From CAZSSM01 sp964609385 (GTDB taxonomy: Bacteria > Planctomycetota > Planctomycetia > Isosphaerales > Isosphaeraceae), in the NCBI GenBank assembly GCA_964609385.1, contig CAZSSM010000039.1, positions 1-64,000 on the forward strand: a stretch of 64,000 nucleotides of DNA, written 5' to 3'. Under the pieces are notes generated by a model. That model saw nothing but the letters and a program-made list of their open reading frames with translations. It searched no databases and had not been told where the DNA came from. Numbering within the stretch: position 1 is the first letter of the stretch; each line of letters opens with the position of its first letter. Below are positions 1 through 9,264 of the stretch, in pieces. The position numbers were made by a program, and so were the translations under genes.

Positions 1-2
1 AA

Positions 3-377
3 TCGCTGACCGTCCAGATCTGGAAGGAACAAGGCCTCGCCAAGGGACTCAAGGAAGGCCTCGAGCAGGGCCGCGAGCAAGGGCGTCAACAGGGCCTCGA
101 GCAGGGCCTCGAGCAGGGCCGCGAACAGGGCCGCGAACAGGGCCGCGAAGAGGGCCGCGAAGAGGGCGCCCGCGAAGGGTCATTGAGCACAGGTCGCCGA
201 CAATTGCTCCGGATCGGCACGAAGCGGCTCGGAGAACCGGACGAGGCGACGCAACAGCGGATCACCGCCTGCGAGGATTTGGATCGCCTCGAGGCGGCCA
301 TCGATGTCGCTGTGACGGCCGATCGTTGGGGGCAGATCATTGAGGCCCTGGACGAGCCATCCTCCCAAGCCCGCTGA
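3..377 (+). CDS. C-terminal part of an Rpn/DUF4351-like protein (5' end outside window)
   Basis: The reading frame is open from the window edge and stops with TGA, so only about 124 C-terminal residues are present. The first half is a run of four-residue units of the type GLEQ/GREQ/GREE, which should form a charged helix. The last 60 residues (a RRQLLRIGTKRLG stretch followed by DEATQQRI and a leucine-rich helix) resemble the DUF4351-like tail that follows such linkers in Rpn (PD-(D/E)XK, recombination-promoting nuclease) family proteins. The catalytic part would lie upstream of the window and cannot be checked. The family assignment is inference from the linker and tail; the open frame itself is clear. 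Confidence 0.7.
   Translation, partial: SLTVQIWKEQGLAKGLKEGLEQGREQGRQQGLEQGLEQGREQGREQGREEGREEGAREGSLSTGRRQLLRIGTKRLGEPDEATQQRITACEDLDRLEAAIDVAVTADRWGQIIEALDEPSSQAR
56..176 (+). repeat. 12-bp tandem repeat coding for GLEQ/GREQ units
   Basis: About ten 12-bp units alternate between GGCCTCGAGCAG and GGCCGCGAACAG or GGCCGCGAAGAG. They lie inside the partial gene at the window start and encode its charged linker helix. Such perfect short repeats are prone to slippage, so copy number may vary between strains. Confidence 0.8.
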
Positions 378-553
378 CCCAGTCTCGACGAGGTCACACT
401 GAGCACGAGCCGGTCGCCCGGCTTCCCCGCGACGGTCCAGGATCCCTTGCCCGCCAAGTGGCGAGCCGTTTACCATGCCTCCATCCTAAGTTTGGGCCTG
501 CTGTGAATTTATGATTCTTCCGGGTCGAACCAGCGGAGTGGGGTCGGTACACC

Positions 554-1729
554 ATGGCATATTCCACAATCATCGCACGGCACAAGACGCGTGAAGTTGG
601 TTTGGGCAATCACGTGGTTGGCGGCGACAACCCGATCTGGGTTCAGTCGATGACTACCACCGACACTCACAAGGTTGACGAGACCGTCGCACAGATCCAT
701 CGGCTCGAAGAGGCCGGCTGCGAAGTCGTCCGGGTCACCGTTCCCAAGATCGAGGATGCCGAGGCCATCGGCCCGATCCGTTCCCAGATCTCCATCCCGC
801 TGGTCGCTGACATTCACTACGACTATCGGATGGCTTTGGCCACGCTCGAGCAGACCCTGCCCGACGGCTCCACGGCCATCGATAAGATCCGGATCAACCC
901 CGGCAACATCGGCAGCGAGGAGCGGTTTAAGGAGGTCGTCCGCAAGTGCCGCGACAAGGGCGTACCGATGCGGATCGGCGTCAACAGCGGTAGCTTGGAG
1001 AAGGACCTCATCGACAAGTACGGCTACCCGTGTCCCGAGGCGATGGTCGAAAGCGCCCTGCGTTACATCGAGCGGGCCGAGGAGCTGGGCTACGATCAGA
1101 TCATCGTCTCGTTGAAGTCGAGCCATGTGCCGACGGCGGTGGAGACCTACACCCAGTTCGCCGCGCAGTCGGACTACCCGACGCACATCGGGATCACCGA
1201 GGCCGGCTCGATCGCTTACGGCACGGTCAAGAGCGCTGCCGGCTTGGGGGCGATCCTGCTCAAGGGGATCGGCGACACGATCCGGGTCTCGCTGCTGGGT
1301 GACCCGGTCCCCGAGATCCGAGTCTGCTTCGACATCCTCCGCTCGACCGGGCGCCGAGTGACCGAGCCTGAGGTCGTCGCATGCCCGACCTGCGGCCGAC
1401 TCGACATCGATCTAGAACGGATCGTCGGTGAGGTCGAGCAGGCCATGAAGGGCATGAAGAAGCCGCTGCGGATCAGCATCCTGGGCTGCTTGGTCAACGG
1501 GTTCGGCGAGGCCAAGGAGGCCGACCTGGGGATCGCCGCGGGCAGCGGCAAGGGGGTCATCTTCAAGCGTGGTGTGCCCATCCGCCACGTTCAGGAAGAC
1601 GAGATGATCTCCGCACTGCTTGAAGAGGTCGATCGGTTCGATGAGGAAACCAAACCGCTCGACTCCTATCTGCTCAAGCAAAAGCTCAAGCACGAGAAGT
1701 CCGGCGTCGAGCTGCCGATCGTCAACTAA
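554..1729 (+). CDS. ispG: 4-hydroxy-3-methylbut-2-enyl diphosphate synthase IspG (GcpE)
   Basis: A 391-residue protein with the IspG fold signatures: an N-terminal TIM-barrel half (VQSMTTTDTHKVDETVAQI, then VVRVTVP and LVADIHYD) and a C-terminal iron-sulfur half. The three cluster cysteines are visible as CPTC and then ILGCLVNG, followed by the GEA segment that carries the conserved Glu. IspG converts MEcPP to HMBPP in the non-mevalonate isoprenoid pathway, using electrons delivered to its [4Fe-4S] cluster. The usual NGPGEA reads NGFGEA here. The start ATG gives the normal N-terminus. The gene stands alone, 140 bp ahead of an unrelated AAA+ gene on the same strand. Confidence 0.97.
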   Translation: MAYSTIIARHKTREVGLGNHVVGGDNPIWVQSMTTTDTHKVDETVAQIHRLEEAGCEVVRVTVPKIEDAEAIGPIRSQISIPLVADIHYDYRMALATLEQTLPDGSTAIDKIRINPGNIGSEERFKEVVRKCRDKGVPMRIGVNSGSLEKDLIDKYGYPCPEAMVESALRYIERAEELGYDQIIVSLKSSHVPTAVETYTQFAAQSDYPTHIGITEAGSIAYGTVKSAAGLGAILLKGIGDTIRVSLLGDPVPEIRVCFDILRSTGRRVTEPEVVACPTCGRLDIDLERIVGEVEQAMKGMKKPLRISILGCLVNGFGEAKEADLGIAAGSGKGVIFKRGVPIRHVQEDEMISALLEEVDRFDEETKPLDSYLLKQKLKHEKSGVELPIVN

Positions 1730-1869
1730 CGACCGATGCGGGTCGCGTCCATCTCGACTCCGCGAACCTGGACGCCCTTCGAAATCTCTAGAGCCTCGGC
1801 GGTTGTCGGCGACCCCATCGTTTGGGCCATCGGTGAACATGACTTGACTTCCGGGGGGATCGCTCGGAG

Positions 1870-3462
1870 ATGGCGAAGCTGCAAATTACTCAGGCCGTTT
1901 ATGAAAGGGCCTTGGAACGCGTCGATCTCGACCGCGAGCAATGGAAGAGGCTGGATGACCTCCGACGGCCAGATGTGGAAGATCCCGAGGAAGTAACCCT
2001 CGCGTTGGAGATCCGCCAACTGCCCAGGGAAGTGCTGCTGGCCTTGCTCGATGAGGCCGAGTTGACCGTCTCGCAACGCACACAAATCGCCATGCATGCT
2101 TACGGCATGTCCGACGTTTCGGCAATCGATCGCGAATCGATTTATGACCGATCGGTCTCGAGCCCCGTCGAATTCGGATCGACCCTCCTGCTGCTCGGCA
2201 ACAAGACGCCGACGGCCGAACTGTTCCTGAACGGACGCTGGTATCCCGTCATTCTCAATGTAAACTTCTACCGAAATTATCTTCTCGACGGGTCTTGCTG
2301 GGTCCTTTTGACGATCAACCTATCGATCTGCGATGAGTCTCTCGCGCTTCGGTACGATGTTGCTAGCGACTACTTTTTCGATGAGAGCGGCCAGCCTTGT
2401 CAACGGACCGTCGAGGAGATCCTAAAGGAACATCACCTCCGACGTCTCCGTTGCCTGCCGCTCGACTTCAACCTCCGGTTGATCCGCGCTGAGCGGACTG
2501 GTCGCGAGTCAGGTCGGCAAATCATGGTGACCGGATCGGTTCTGACCCTCAGCCAGTCGGGCTATCGGCTCATTAAGCTGGCCTTGGGCACACCCAAGCT
2601 TCCCCGACGCGGGATCATCGAGCCGGAGCTGGAGACCGACCAATACAATCACGGCCGACCCGGATGCGAAGGCGTCACACGGCTCCCGCTGATCCGCGTC
2701 TTCAGCCTGGAGACCAAGCGGTACGTCTATCCAGACGTCGATGACATCATCGATTATGAGTACGACGAATCGGCGCTGGATCGGCTCCATCTGCCCGATC
2801 GGATCCGCACGATCCTCGGTCAAGTCTTCGCGACCCAACCCGATCAGCTCTTCGGCGACTTGATCCAGACCAAGCACGGCGGTGCGGTGATCCTCGCGTC
2901 AGGTAAACCCGGCGTCGGCAAGACCTTGACCGCTGAGGTCTACGCCGAGCAGACGCAACGCCCCCTCTATGTGCTCGAACTCGGCGAGCTTGGCACGAAC
3001 CCCGATCAGGTCGAGGACAACCTGCAACGGATCTTCGCGCGGGTCGATGCCTGGAACGCCGTGCTCCAATTCGATGAGTGCGAGATCTTCCTCGCCCGGC
3101 GCGACGCCGACCTTCAGCGCTCGGCCATCGTCGGCATCTTCCTGAGGCTGCTCGACTCCTATCGCGGCATCCTCTTCCTGACCACCAACCGACCTGAAGT
3201 GCTCGACCCGGCGATTCTCAGCCGCGTAATGCTCAAGCTCGATTACCCCGACCTCGACGCCGAGGCCCGAAACACGATCTGGCGGACCATGTTTCAACAC
3301 GCTGGCCTGACCCTCGTTGACGACGCCTTCGACGAACTGGCTGCCATCGAACTCAACGGTCGACAGATCCGTAACCTCACCCGGTTGGCTCGGATCACCG
3401 CGCCTGAGAGGACCATCACCGCCAACCAGGTTCGCGACCTTCTCATCTACGGGACCGCCTGA
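1870..3462 (+). CDS. AAA+ ATPase with uncharacterised N-terminal domain
   Basis: A 530-residue protein. The C-terminal third is a classical AAA ATPase module: Walker A GKPGVGKT at residues 345-352, Walker B FDE around residues 401-403, a sensor-1 Asn in LTTNRPE and a likely arginine finger in AILSRV. The first roughly 300 residues are not recognised; they contain no membrane segment and are probably a substrate- or partner-binding domain. Single-ring AAA ATPases of this layout usually remodel or unfold proteins, but no partner is encoded next door to say which. The start ATG follows a G-rich stretch and a GGAG that almost touches it, so a slightly different start is possible. Confidence 0.88.
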   Translation: MAKLQITQAVYERALERVDLDREQWKRLDDLRRPDVEDPEEVTLALEIRQLPREVLLALLDEAELTVSQRTQIAMHAYGMSDVSAIDRESIYDRSVSSPVEFGSTLLLLGNKTPTAELFLNGRWYPVILNVNFYRNYLLDGSCWVLLTINLSICDESLALRYDVASDYFFDESGQPCQRTVEEILKEHHLRRLRCLPLDFNLRLIRAERTGRESGRQIMVTGSVLTLSQSGYRLIKLALGTPKLPRRGIIEPELETDQYNHGRPGCEGVTRLPLIRVFSLETKRYVYPDVDDIIDYEYDESALDRLHLPDRIRTILGQVFATQPDQLFGDLIQTKHGGAVILASGKPGVGKTLTAEVYAEQTQRPLYVLELGELGTNPDQVEDNLQRIFARVDAWNAVLQFDECEIFLARRDADLQRSAIVGIFLRLLDSYRGILFLTTNRPEVLDPAILSRVMLKLDYPDLDAEARNTIWRTMFQHAGLTLVDDAFDELAAIELNGRQIRNLTRLARITAPERTITANQVRDLLIYGTA

Positions 3463-3672
3463 CTCATTCCTTGCGGCCCCCCAATCCTTCAAAGGACTGT
3501 CGATACCTCCGTCGGCCCGACGGGTTTCATCTTACAACGCCCCATCGGGTTGAGAGTCGACTCGGGACCGATCTCGGTTCGTTCCGAGAAGTCGTCCGTT
3601 GCCAAATGCGAAGCCTCACAAATCGATTCTCCTATCCGTGATGCGGGGCTTTCGAAAGTGAAGGGGGACGTC

Positions 3673-4851
3673 ATGGACATCGTTTGTAGAATTTTCTCGC
3701 ATTTAATTGCAATCTCCATTCTATTAATGATCGTTTGCTCTCAAGTCCAAGGGCAAGCGACACGACCTGATCCGTTCTCCCGACTCGATCGGGACGGTAA
3801 CGGAACGGTCAGTGCGGAGGAATACCGGGTCCTTCGTCGGGCCCCAGCCCCCTTCGAGGAGATCGACCGGGACGGGAATGGGTTCGTCACGCGTGCCGAA
3901 GCCGCCCAGGCGTTCCCCGGCTTGATTCCGGCACGTAGGGTCGGCAGCCGTGGCCGACGTCCTCGACCTCGAGGTGCGGTGGACCAGACTCAGCCCACAA
4001 TTCCACCCGCACCTCCAATGAAGACGCACCTCAACCTACCCTACGATGAGATCGAAGGGGTCGATCCCAATCTATTGAGCCTCGACATCTATGCCCCGGT
4101 CGCCGATGGCCCGCACCCGGTCGTGATCATGATCCACGGCGGCGGCTGGCGGGGCGGAGATAAAGGCAACCCGAGAATCGTGACGGCCAAGTCGCGGTAT
4201 TTCGTCACGCAAGGATACGTCTACGTCAGCATCAATTATCGGCTCTCGCCCGCGGTTCAGCATCCCGTACATATTCAGGATGTTGCAAAGGCAATCGCCT
4301 GGATTCACGATTGGATCTCCGAATATGGTGGCGATCCCGATCGAATGCATGTGATGGGTCACTCAGCCGGCGGGCACCTGGCCGGGTTAGTCGCTATCGA
4401 CTCGCGTTGGCTGAAGGCCGAGGGCAAGGACCTCTCGATCCTCAAATCGGCCGTCCTGCTCGACCCGGCCGCCTATGACATTCCGCGTCACGTCGAGCAG
4501 TTCAATCCGATCGGCATGATCTCGTTGTACCGCCTGGCCTTCAGCGACGATTGGAACGCCTGGGCCGACGCCTCATTGCAGTCCCACGTCGCGCCGGGCC
4601 GTCAGATCCCGCCGTCATTAATCTTCTACACCGGCAATCGGATGAACGCCGATGTGCTCGCTCGAGATCTAGCCGACGCGCTGACCAAGGCCGGCTCGCC
4701 TTCACGAGCCGTCGACACGGTCGACCTTGAACACAGCCAAATCAACGCGTTTATTGGAACCGAAAACGACAAAATGACCGCTTTGATCATGCGTCTGTTC
4801 CGTAGCGAGGATCCGACCACGTTCCCGCGATTGCTCGGAACCACGCTTTGA
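3673..4851 (+). CDS. secreted EF-hand / alpha-beta hydrolase (BD-FAE-like esterase)
   Basis: A 392-residue protein starting at an ATG six bases after AAGGGGG. It opens with a hydrophobic signal peptide (about residues 6-27, cleavage near VQGQA). Two calcium-binding EF-hand loops follow, at residues 39-50 (D-x-D-x-N-x-T) and 65-76 (D-x-D-x-N-x-F), then a Pro/Arg linker and an alpha/beta hydrolase. That domain has the oxyanion motif HGGGW near residue 155 and the nucleophile elbow GHSAGGH with Ser231. The closest named relatives are BD-FAE/carboxylesterase-type hydrolases, so an exported esterase acting on a carbohydrate ester or similar substrate is likely. EF-hand fusions of this type are frequent in planctomycetes. 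The substrate cannot be told from sequence. Confidence 0.88.
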   Translation: MDIVCRIFSHLIAISILLMIVCSQVQGQATRPDPFSRLDRDGNGTVSAEEYRVLRRAPAPFEEIDRDGNGFVTRAEAAQAFPGLIPARRVGSRGRRPRPRGAVDQTQPTIPPAPPMKTHLNLPYDEIEGVDPNLLSLDIYAPVADGPHPVVIMIHGGGWRGGDKGNPRIVTAKSRYFVTQGYVYVSINYRLSPAVQHPVHIQDVAKAIAWIHDWISEYGGDPDRMHVMGHSAGGHLAGLVAIDSRWLKAEGKDLSILKSAVLLDPAAYDIPRHVEQFNPIGMISLYRLAFSDDWNAWADASLQSHVAPGRQIPPSLIFYTGNRMNADVLARDLADALTKAGSPSRAVDTVDLEHSQINAFIGTENDKMTALIMRLFRSEDPTTFPRLLGTTL

Positions 4852-4930
4852 GGAATCCGACCAACCGCAGGGCTCGATCCGATTCGAACAGAGCGATCGG
4901 GCCAGCACGCGCGACCGGGAAGAGCATTGG

Positions 4931-5251
4931 ATGGGCGGCACCGAGACAATTCGCCTGGTCGCCCATGACAGACAGATGCTCGCAGCGGCGATCGGCTACT
5001 GGACCGACGTGCCGGACGACGATTCTAGACCGGGGGTCTAGGTGTTCGTCAATCGGGGTCCGGACAAAGACTAGTGGGTCGAGCACACGTTCCCCGACGC
5101 GATCCGGGTCAGCTCTCTGGAGTCGGCCATGTTTGAATATGACGAACACAGTCATCTGCTCGACGAACCGGTCACGCTTCTGCTGGCCGATGCCGGTCGG
5201 CGGAACGCTCTACTTGGTGTCTGGGTCCGCGATCTGACGACGGATTCCTAG
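4931..5251 (+). pseudogene. small gene interrupted by two in-frame TAG codons
   Basis: One frame from ATG 4931 to TAG 5249-5251 reads as a normal GC3-rich protein of about 106 codons, apart from TAG codons at 5039-5041 and 5072-5074. The fragments (starting MGGTETIRLVAHDRQ; then VFVNRGPDKD; then a 58-residue piece ending VRDLTTDS) have a balanced amino-acid composition, unlike the Arg/Ser-rich shadow frames across the same DNA. The simplest reading is a decayed gene of unknown family. It lies downstream of the hydrolase on the same strand. No functional motif was recognised. Confidence 0.5.
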
Positions 5252-5365
5252 AATGGTTCGACGCAACCATAACACGGCCTGGATCTTCCAGCACACCATT
5301 GAGTAATCGAAGGGCAAATCTGATCGCGCGGGAACTTCTCTCAGAACATCACCCATAATCCTGAG

Positions 5366-5399
5366 CCCGAGCACGTCGCCAGATAGGATCGTGCTCGGG
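5366..5399. terminator. 10-bp perfect hairpin between convergent genes
   Basis: CCCGAGCACG and CGTGCTCGGG form a perfect 10-bp stem with a 14-base loop. It lies 35 bp beyond the stop of the minus-strand RTX-like gene and about 115 bp beyond the end of the broken plus-strand gene. There is no T-run on either side, so it would be an atypical intrinsic terminator. Its place between converging transcripts supports a bidirectional terminator role. Confidence 0.5.
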
Positions 5400-5433
5400 G
5401 AGAGGAGAGAGGCTCTGAGATTCCAACGCGATC

Positions 5434-6378
5434 TTAAGCGTCGGAATCATCCTCATCCTGGAACTCGGTATCGGTGCCGAAACCACCGAAGAGGGTGTCG
5501 TCACCGGCATTGCCGATCAAGGTGTCGGCGCCGAAGCCACCGACCAACAGATCATCACCGAGGCCGCCGAGGATCAGGTCGCGACCGAAGAGTCCGAACA
5601 GGTCGTCGTTGCCGTCGCCACCATCGAGGGTGTCGGCGCCGAAGCCGCCGACGAGGGTGTCATCACCCGCATCTCCCTCCAACAGATTGGCCCCGAGTAG
5701 GTCGTTGAGGTAGTCATCGCCCTCGCCGCCACGCAGGGTGTCGGTGCCAGGGCCGTCGAAGAGGGTGTCATCGCCGGCATTGCCTTCGAGCAGGTCCGCG
5801 CCCCGACCTCCGAAGAGTCGGTCCGCGCCGGTGTTACCGATCAAGGTGTCCGTGCCGCCATGGCCGTAGATCCAGTCGTCGTCCTCGCCGCCGTCGAGGC
5901 CATCGTCGCCGGCCGATCCGATCAGAACGTCCGTGCCCGCACCACCCTGCAAGGCGTCGGTTCCTGCCCCCCCGATCAGTCGGTCGTCACCGCCCTGACC
6001 ATCGAGCACGTCGTTGCCGGAGCCACCTCGGAGGCGATCGCCCATTGCGCCGCCGAAGAGGAGGTCATCGCCTCCCTGACCGTCAGCAATGACGGGAACG
6101 GCCAAGTCCGTCGCGACCGTCAGCGAATCGTCACCATCACCGCCGCGGAACCGGATTCGGACCACTCCATCAAGGCCGAAGTCCTCAACAACCGGACGAC
6201 CCTCGGCCTCGAAGGTCACTTGGATCATCTGATCGACCTGCGAGACGTCCACCACGTCATCGGCCTCGTCGCCGGTGATCCGCAGGACGCTATCGTCGCC
6301 CAGTTCGACAACCACAGTCAAAAGGCGCCGCGATTCCAAAAGGTCCATCGCGGGTCGACGGCGGACGGTGCGCATCAT
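5434..6378 (-). CDS. RTX-like calcium-binding repeat protein
   Basis: A 314-residue protein if the MM start near 6378 is used; this puts the signature AMDLLESRRLL close to the N-terminus, as in many planctomycete exported proteins. A beta-rich segment of about 80 residues follows. From about residue 90 to the end there are roughly twenty nonapeptide units of the GGxGxDxLx type, which form the calcium-binding beta-roll of haemolysin-type (RTX) proteins. No catalytic domain is present, so it may be a surface or matrix protein folded by calcium outside the cell. No type I secretion genes lie nearby. No clear ribosome-binding site precedes the start, and longer starts exist in the same frame. Confidence 0.88.
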   Translation of the reverse strand: MMRTVRRRPAMDLLESRRLLTVVVELGDDSVLRITGDEADDVVDVSQVDQMIQVTFEAEGRPVVEDFGLDGVVRIRFRGGDGDDSLTVATDLAVPVIADGQGGDDLLFGGAMGDRLRGGSGNDVLDGQGGDDRLIGGAGTDALQGGAGTDVLIGSAGDDGLDGGEDDDWIYGHGGTDTLIGNTGADRLFGGRGADLLEGNAGDDTLFDGPGTDTLRGGEGDDYLNDLLGANLLEGDAGDDTLVGGFGADTLDGGDGNDDLFGLFGRDLILGGLGDDLLVGGFGADTLIGNAGDDTLFGGFGTDTEFQDEDDSDA

Positions 6379-6578
6379 GGTGTCCAAACCTGATTTGGTG
6401 GAGAGGGTGCAAGAATCACTGGACAGTTTAACGGCTGCGGGACATATCCAAGCCGTACTGCCGTTGAGATTCGTCATGAGTCCCGAGACGACGACGAAAC
6501 GCATCGCCCCTTCTGTGATAGTTCTGGCCCCGTCGGCGTCAAGGGGCCTCGCAGGCAAGTCCCTGGCACCGACCGCGA

Positions 6579-7262
6579 TCACGGCAGCCCGACCAGATCG
6601 CGAAGCTCGCCCCAGATCCGCATGGCTACGATGAGATAGGCGTTCTGGGTCGACTCGGCCCGGAAGAACTCGACCGGGCGCGACGGGGCGCCGATGAACG
6701 GTCGGAGCATCCATCCCATCTGAATGCCGATGAAGGCGAACAAGACGAGCCAGATCCGGAGCATCCAGAGATGGCGGCGATCGCTCTGGATCAGGGGTCG
6801 GTAGGCGCGTCGGAGCGCGTACTGAGCGCCCATGCTGGCCAGGGCGAACATCGCGGCGTTGAACAAGACCGCAGCGTTGTAGCTGGGCCCCGAGACATAC
6901 CAGAGCATGGTGTACGGGATCAGGCTGACCAGGATCACCAGCCAGACCGCCTGAGCAGTCAACAACGCCCGCAGGGCGCGACCAATGTCGTCGCCGAGCC
7001 CTAGCAGCCAGTTGAGCACCAGGAAGCTCGGCCCACTCAGCGCGAAGACCGTCGCCAGGAGGATCGGCACCTTGATCGCCGAGAAGACGACCTGCCAGAT
7101 CCGGTCGCCGCCGATCCCGCCGTAGCTGCCCATCGCTGCGCCGTACAACGGCGCACAGGCCAGCAACAACAGGATCAGACCGACCGTCCCCAGCCGGGCG
7201 CGGGGCGAGTCGCGCAGCACACCATCGATTCGATTGAGGAGGTGATCCAATGCTGCCTCCAC
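6579..7262 (-). CDS. multi-pass membrane protein, paralog 1 of 3
   Basis: A 227-residue protein, probably starting at GTG 7262, with about four or five hydrophobic segments (around residues 25-48, 62-88, 103-128, 135-150 and 165-187). The segment before the last one reads LVLFAFIGIQMGWMLRPFIG and is closely matched by the two next genes (VFALVGAQMAWILRPFIG), so the three are paralogs. I recall similar planctomycete proteins annotated loosely as actin-binding WH2 proteins, a name the sequence does not support. No catalytic motif was seen. It is the last and shortest of the tandem set and lacks the acidic linker found in the other two. Confidence 0.82.
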   Translation of the reverse strand: MEAALDHLLNRIDGVLRDSPRARLGTVGLILLLLACAPLYGAAMGSYGGIGGDRIWQVVFSAIKVPILLATVFALSGPSFLVLNWLLGLGDDIGRALRALLTAQAVWLVILVSLIPYTMLWYVSGPSYNAAVLFNAAMFALASMGAQYALRRAYRPLIQSDRRHLWMLRIWLVLFAFIGIQMGWMLRPFIGAPSRPVEFFRAESTQNAYLIVAMRIWGELRDLVGLP

Positions 7263-7322
7263 GCTCCGAGTCCGTCAGCCGGGGTCTCGTCTCACTCCAG
7301 CAATCCGTTGACAGGACAACGC

Positions 7323-8225
7323 TCAGCCGCCGAGGATCTCCGCGAGCTTCTGCCAGACCGCCTCGAAGAAGTTGGAGCCTCGGGGTCGGAACACGGTGAA
7401 GGGAATGTTAGGAGACCCGATGAAGGGCCGTAGGATCCAGGCCATCTGGGCACCGACCAAGGCGAAGACGACGACCCAGAATCGGAAGATGAACTGGACC
7501 CGTTGCAGTTCCTGACGCATCTCGGCGCCGCGTTCGACCGACGACGGGTCGGGACCTGGTGTCGGCTCGGGCGCGTCGGGGCGATCGGTCTCCGACTCGA
7601 TCTCGTAGTCTTGGACTTCGGATCCGGCGTCCGATTCGCCGACGGTCCGACCCGCGCTCGACGTCGAGGTGGAAGCGACCTCAGCGGCGATCCGCGTCTC
7701 CAGGAGGCGGCCCAGCAGTTGGAGGAGCTTGCCGAAGGCGATCACGCCGGACATCGCGAAGACCGCGACGTTCAACAGCACCACGAAGGCGTAGCTCTCG
7801 GAGAAGGCCGAGAAGAACAGGACGATCGGACCGAACGCGGCCAGGACCGCCAGCAACAAGCAGAGCGTGAAGTTGAGCAGGCGCCAGATCGACGGTAGGC
7901 CCAGCCGCGTATCGGTCAAGGCATTAAAGACATACAATGACGACATTGTGATCATGACCGTCAAGTAAAACAATATTGGCAGCTTCAAGGCCGACGCGAT
8001 CATCTGAAACGTTGCTTCACCTTTATCGGGATTGATGAACAACCCGTAACCGCCCATGCAGAGCCCGTAAACGCCCGATAAGAGGATGTTGATTATGAAC
8101 AGGCGGAACGCCGAGATCTGCAACTGACCCGCCCGCAACGACTCGACCCGGGGCGACGCCCCGCGCAGGATCGCATCGACCTCCTCGAACCACGAGAGCA
8201 GCTCCGAACGCTTCGCCACCGACAT
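7323..8225 (-). CDS. multi-pass membrane protein, paralog 2 of 3
   Basis: A 300-residue protein starting ATG 8225 behind a strong GGAGGAGG site. The N-terminal 30 residues (MSVAKRSELLSWFEEVDAIL) are soluble and nearly identical to paralog 3. Four or more membrane helices follow (about 37-60, 75-98, 115-140, 145-165). A disordered acidic Ser/Asp/Glu/Pro-rich cytoplasmic linker runs about 185-235, and a last helix carries the shared FALVGAQMAWILRPFIG motif. The C-terminal RGSNFFEAVW tail is also shared with paralog 3. The family function is unknown. The tandem arrangement on one strand suggests one transcription unit with its neighbours. Confidence 0.85.
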   Translation of the reverse strand: MSVAKRSELLSWFEEVDAILRGASPRVESLRAGQLQISAFRLFIINILLSGVYGLCMGGYGLFINPDKGEATFQMIASALKLPILFYLTVMITMSSLYVFNALTDTRLGLPSIWRLLNFTLCLLLAVLAAFGPIVLFFSAFSESYAFVVLLNVAVFAMSGVIAFGKLLQLLGRLLETRIAAEVASTSTSSAGRTVGESDAGSEVQDYEIESETDRPDAPEPTPGPDPSSVERGAEMRQELQRVQFIFRFWVVVFALVGAQMAWILRPFIGSPNIPFTVFRPRGSNFFEAVWQKLAEILGG

Positions 8226-8394
8226 GACGGACCTCCTCCACTCCGGACCACAGGACTCCGCCGCTTATTAACGGTGCGCTTCGAAGCACGACCGGACCCT
8301 TGGACCAAGATAACGATTTTCGTTGGCTCGATGCAAAAAACATCCAGCCTCGTGATGCATCTCGGCCACATCCTGCCCTTTGTTCACACGTCAG

Positions 8395-9264
8395 TCAAAA
8401 GAGCAGATCGACAACGAGCCCATAGACCGCTTCGAAGAAGTTGGAGCCACGTTCTCGAAACGGGGTGAAGGGCAGATTGGGGTTCCCAATGAACGGCCGC
8501 AGGATCCAGGCCATCTGCGCCCCCACCAGGGCGAAGACGATGACCCAGCATCGGAAGATCAGGCGGACTCGCCCCTGCTCACGACGGACCTCCGCCGGCA
8601 GGAGCGGCGGGCCGCTCGAGGCCGAAATCTCGGGCGACTCCGGCGGAACGACCGACCCCGGATCGGGCGTTTCAGCCGAAGCATCCACCTCCCAACCAGG
8701 TTCCGTCACCGACTCTTGCCGCGAATCCAGTCGCGCCCAATGAAGCCGCTCGAGGACCTGAAGCAGCTTGCCCAGGCCGATCCCGCCCGCCAGGGTGAAG
8801 ATGGTCACGTTCAGGAGCACCACGAACGGATGGCTCTCAGAGAAGACTGAGAAGAACGCGACGATCGGCCCGAAGGCCGCCAGTACCGCCAGCAGGATGA
8901 ACAGCGAGAAGCTGATCAGTCTCCAGATCGCCAACGGATCGAGCTTCGAGTCAATCAAGGCATTGAACACGTACAGCGACGGCACCGTGATCAACATCGT
9001 CAGATAGAACAGGAACGGCAGCTTCAAACCCGATGAGATCATCTGGAGGACCGCCGAGAACGTGTCCGGGTTGTTGAACAGGGCATAGCTGCCCATGCAG
9101 AATCCGGAGACTGCCGCCAGGACGACGTTGACTGCAAACAGGCGGAACGATGAGATCCGCAGCCGACCCTCTTGCAACGACTCGACCCGCGTGGATGTTC
9201 CCCGCAGGATCGCATCGACCTCCTCGAACCATGCGATCACTACCGGACGCTTGGCCACCGACAC
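8395..9264 (-). CDS. multi-pass membrane protein, paralog 3 of 3
   Basis: A 289-residue protein with GTG start 9264, seven bases after GGAGGTG read on the minus strand. Its layout matches paralog 2: soluble start SVAKRPVVIAWFEEVDAILRG, four membrane helices, a variable Pro/Glu/Ser linker (about 185-225), then the FALVGAQMAWILRPFIG helix and an RGSNFFEAVY tail. Membrane helices and termini are conserved while the linker has diverged in sequence, which points to ancient tandem duplication with selection on the core. It is first of the three in transcription order; an 11-bp inverted repeat lies just upstream. Function unknown. Confidence 0.85.
   Translation of the reverse strand: MSVAKRPVVIAWFEEVDAILRGTSTRVESLQEGRLRISSFRLFAVNVVLAAVSGFCMGSYALFNNPDTFSAVLQMISSGLKLPFLFYLTMLITVPSLYVFNALIDSKLDPLAIWRLISFSLFILLAVLAAFGPIVAFFSVFSESHPFVVLLNVTIFTLAGGIGLGKLLQVLERLHWARLDSRQESVTEPGWEVDASAETPDPGSVVPPESPEISASSGPPLLPAEVRREQGRVRLIFRCWVIVFALVGAQMAWILRPFIGNPNLPFTPFRERGSNFFEAVYGLVVDLLF

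Noticed and set aside
56..176. Repeat array at the window start as a possible CRISPR
   Set aside because: Units are 12 bp with no spacers and lie in frame within a coding region.
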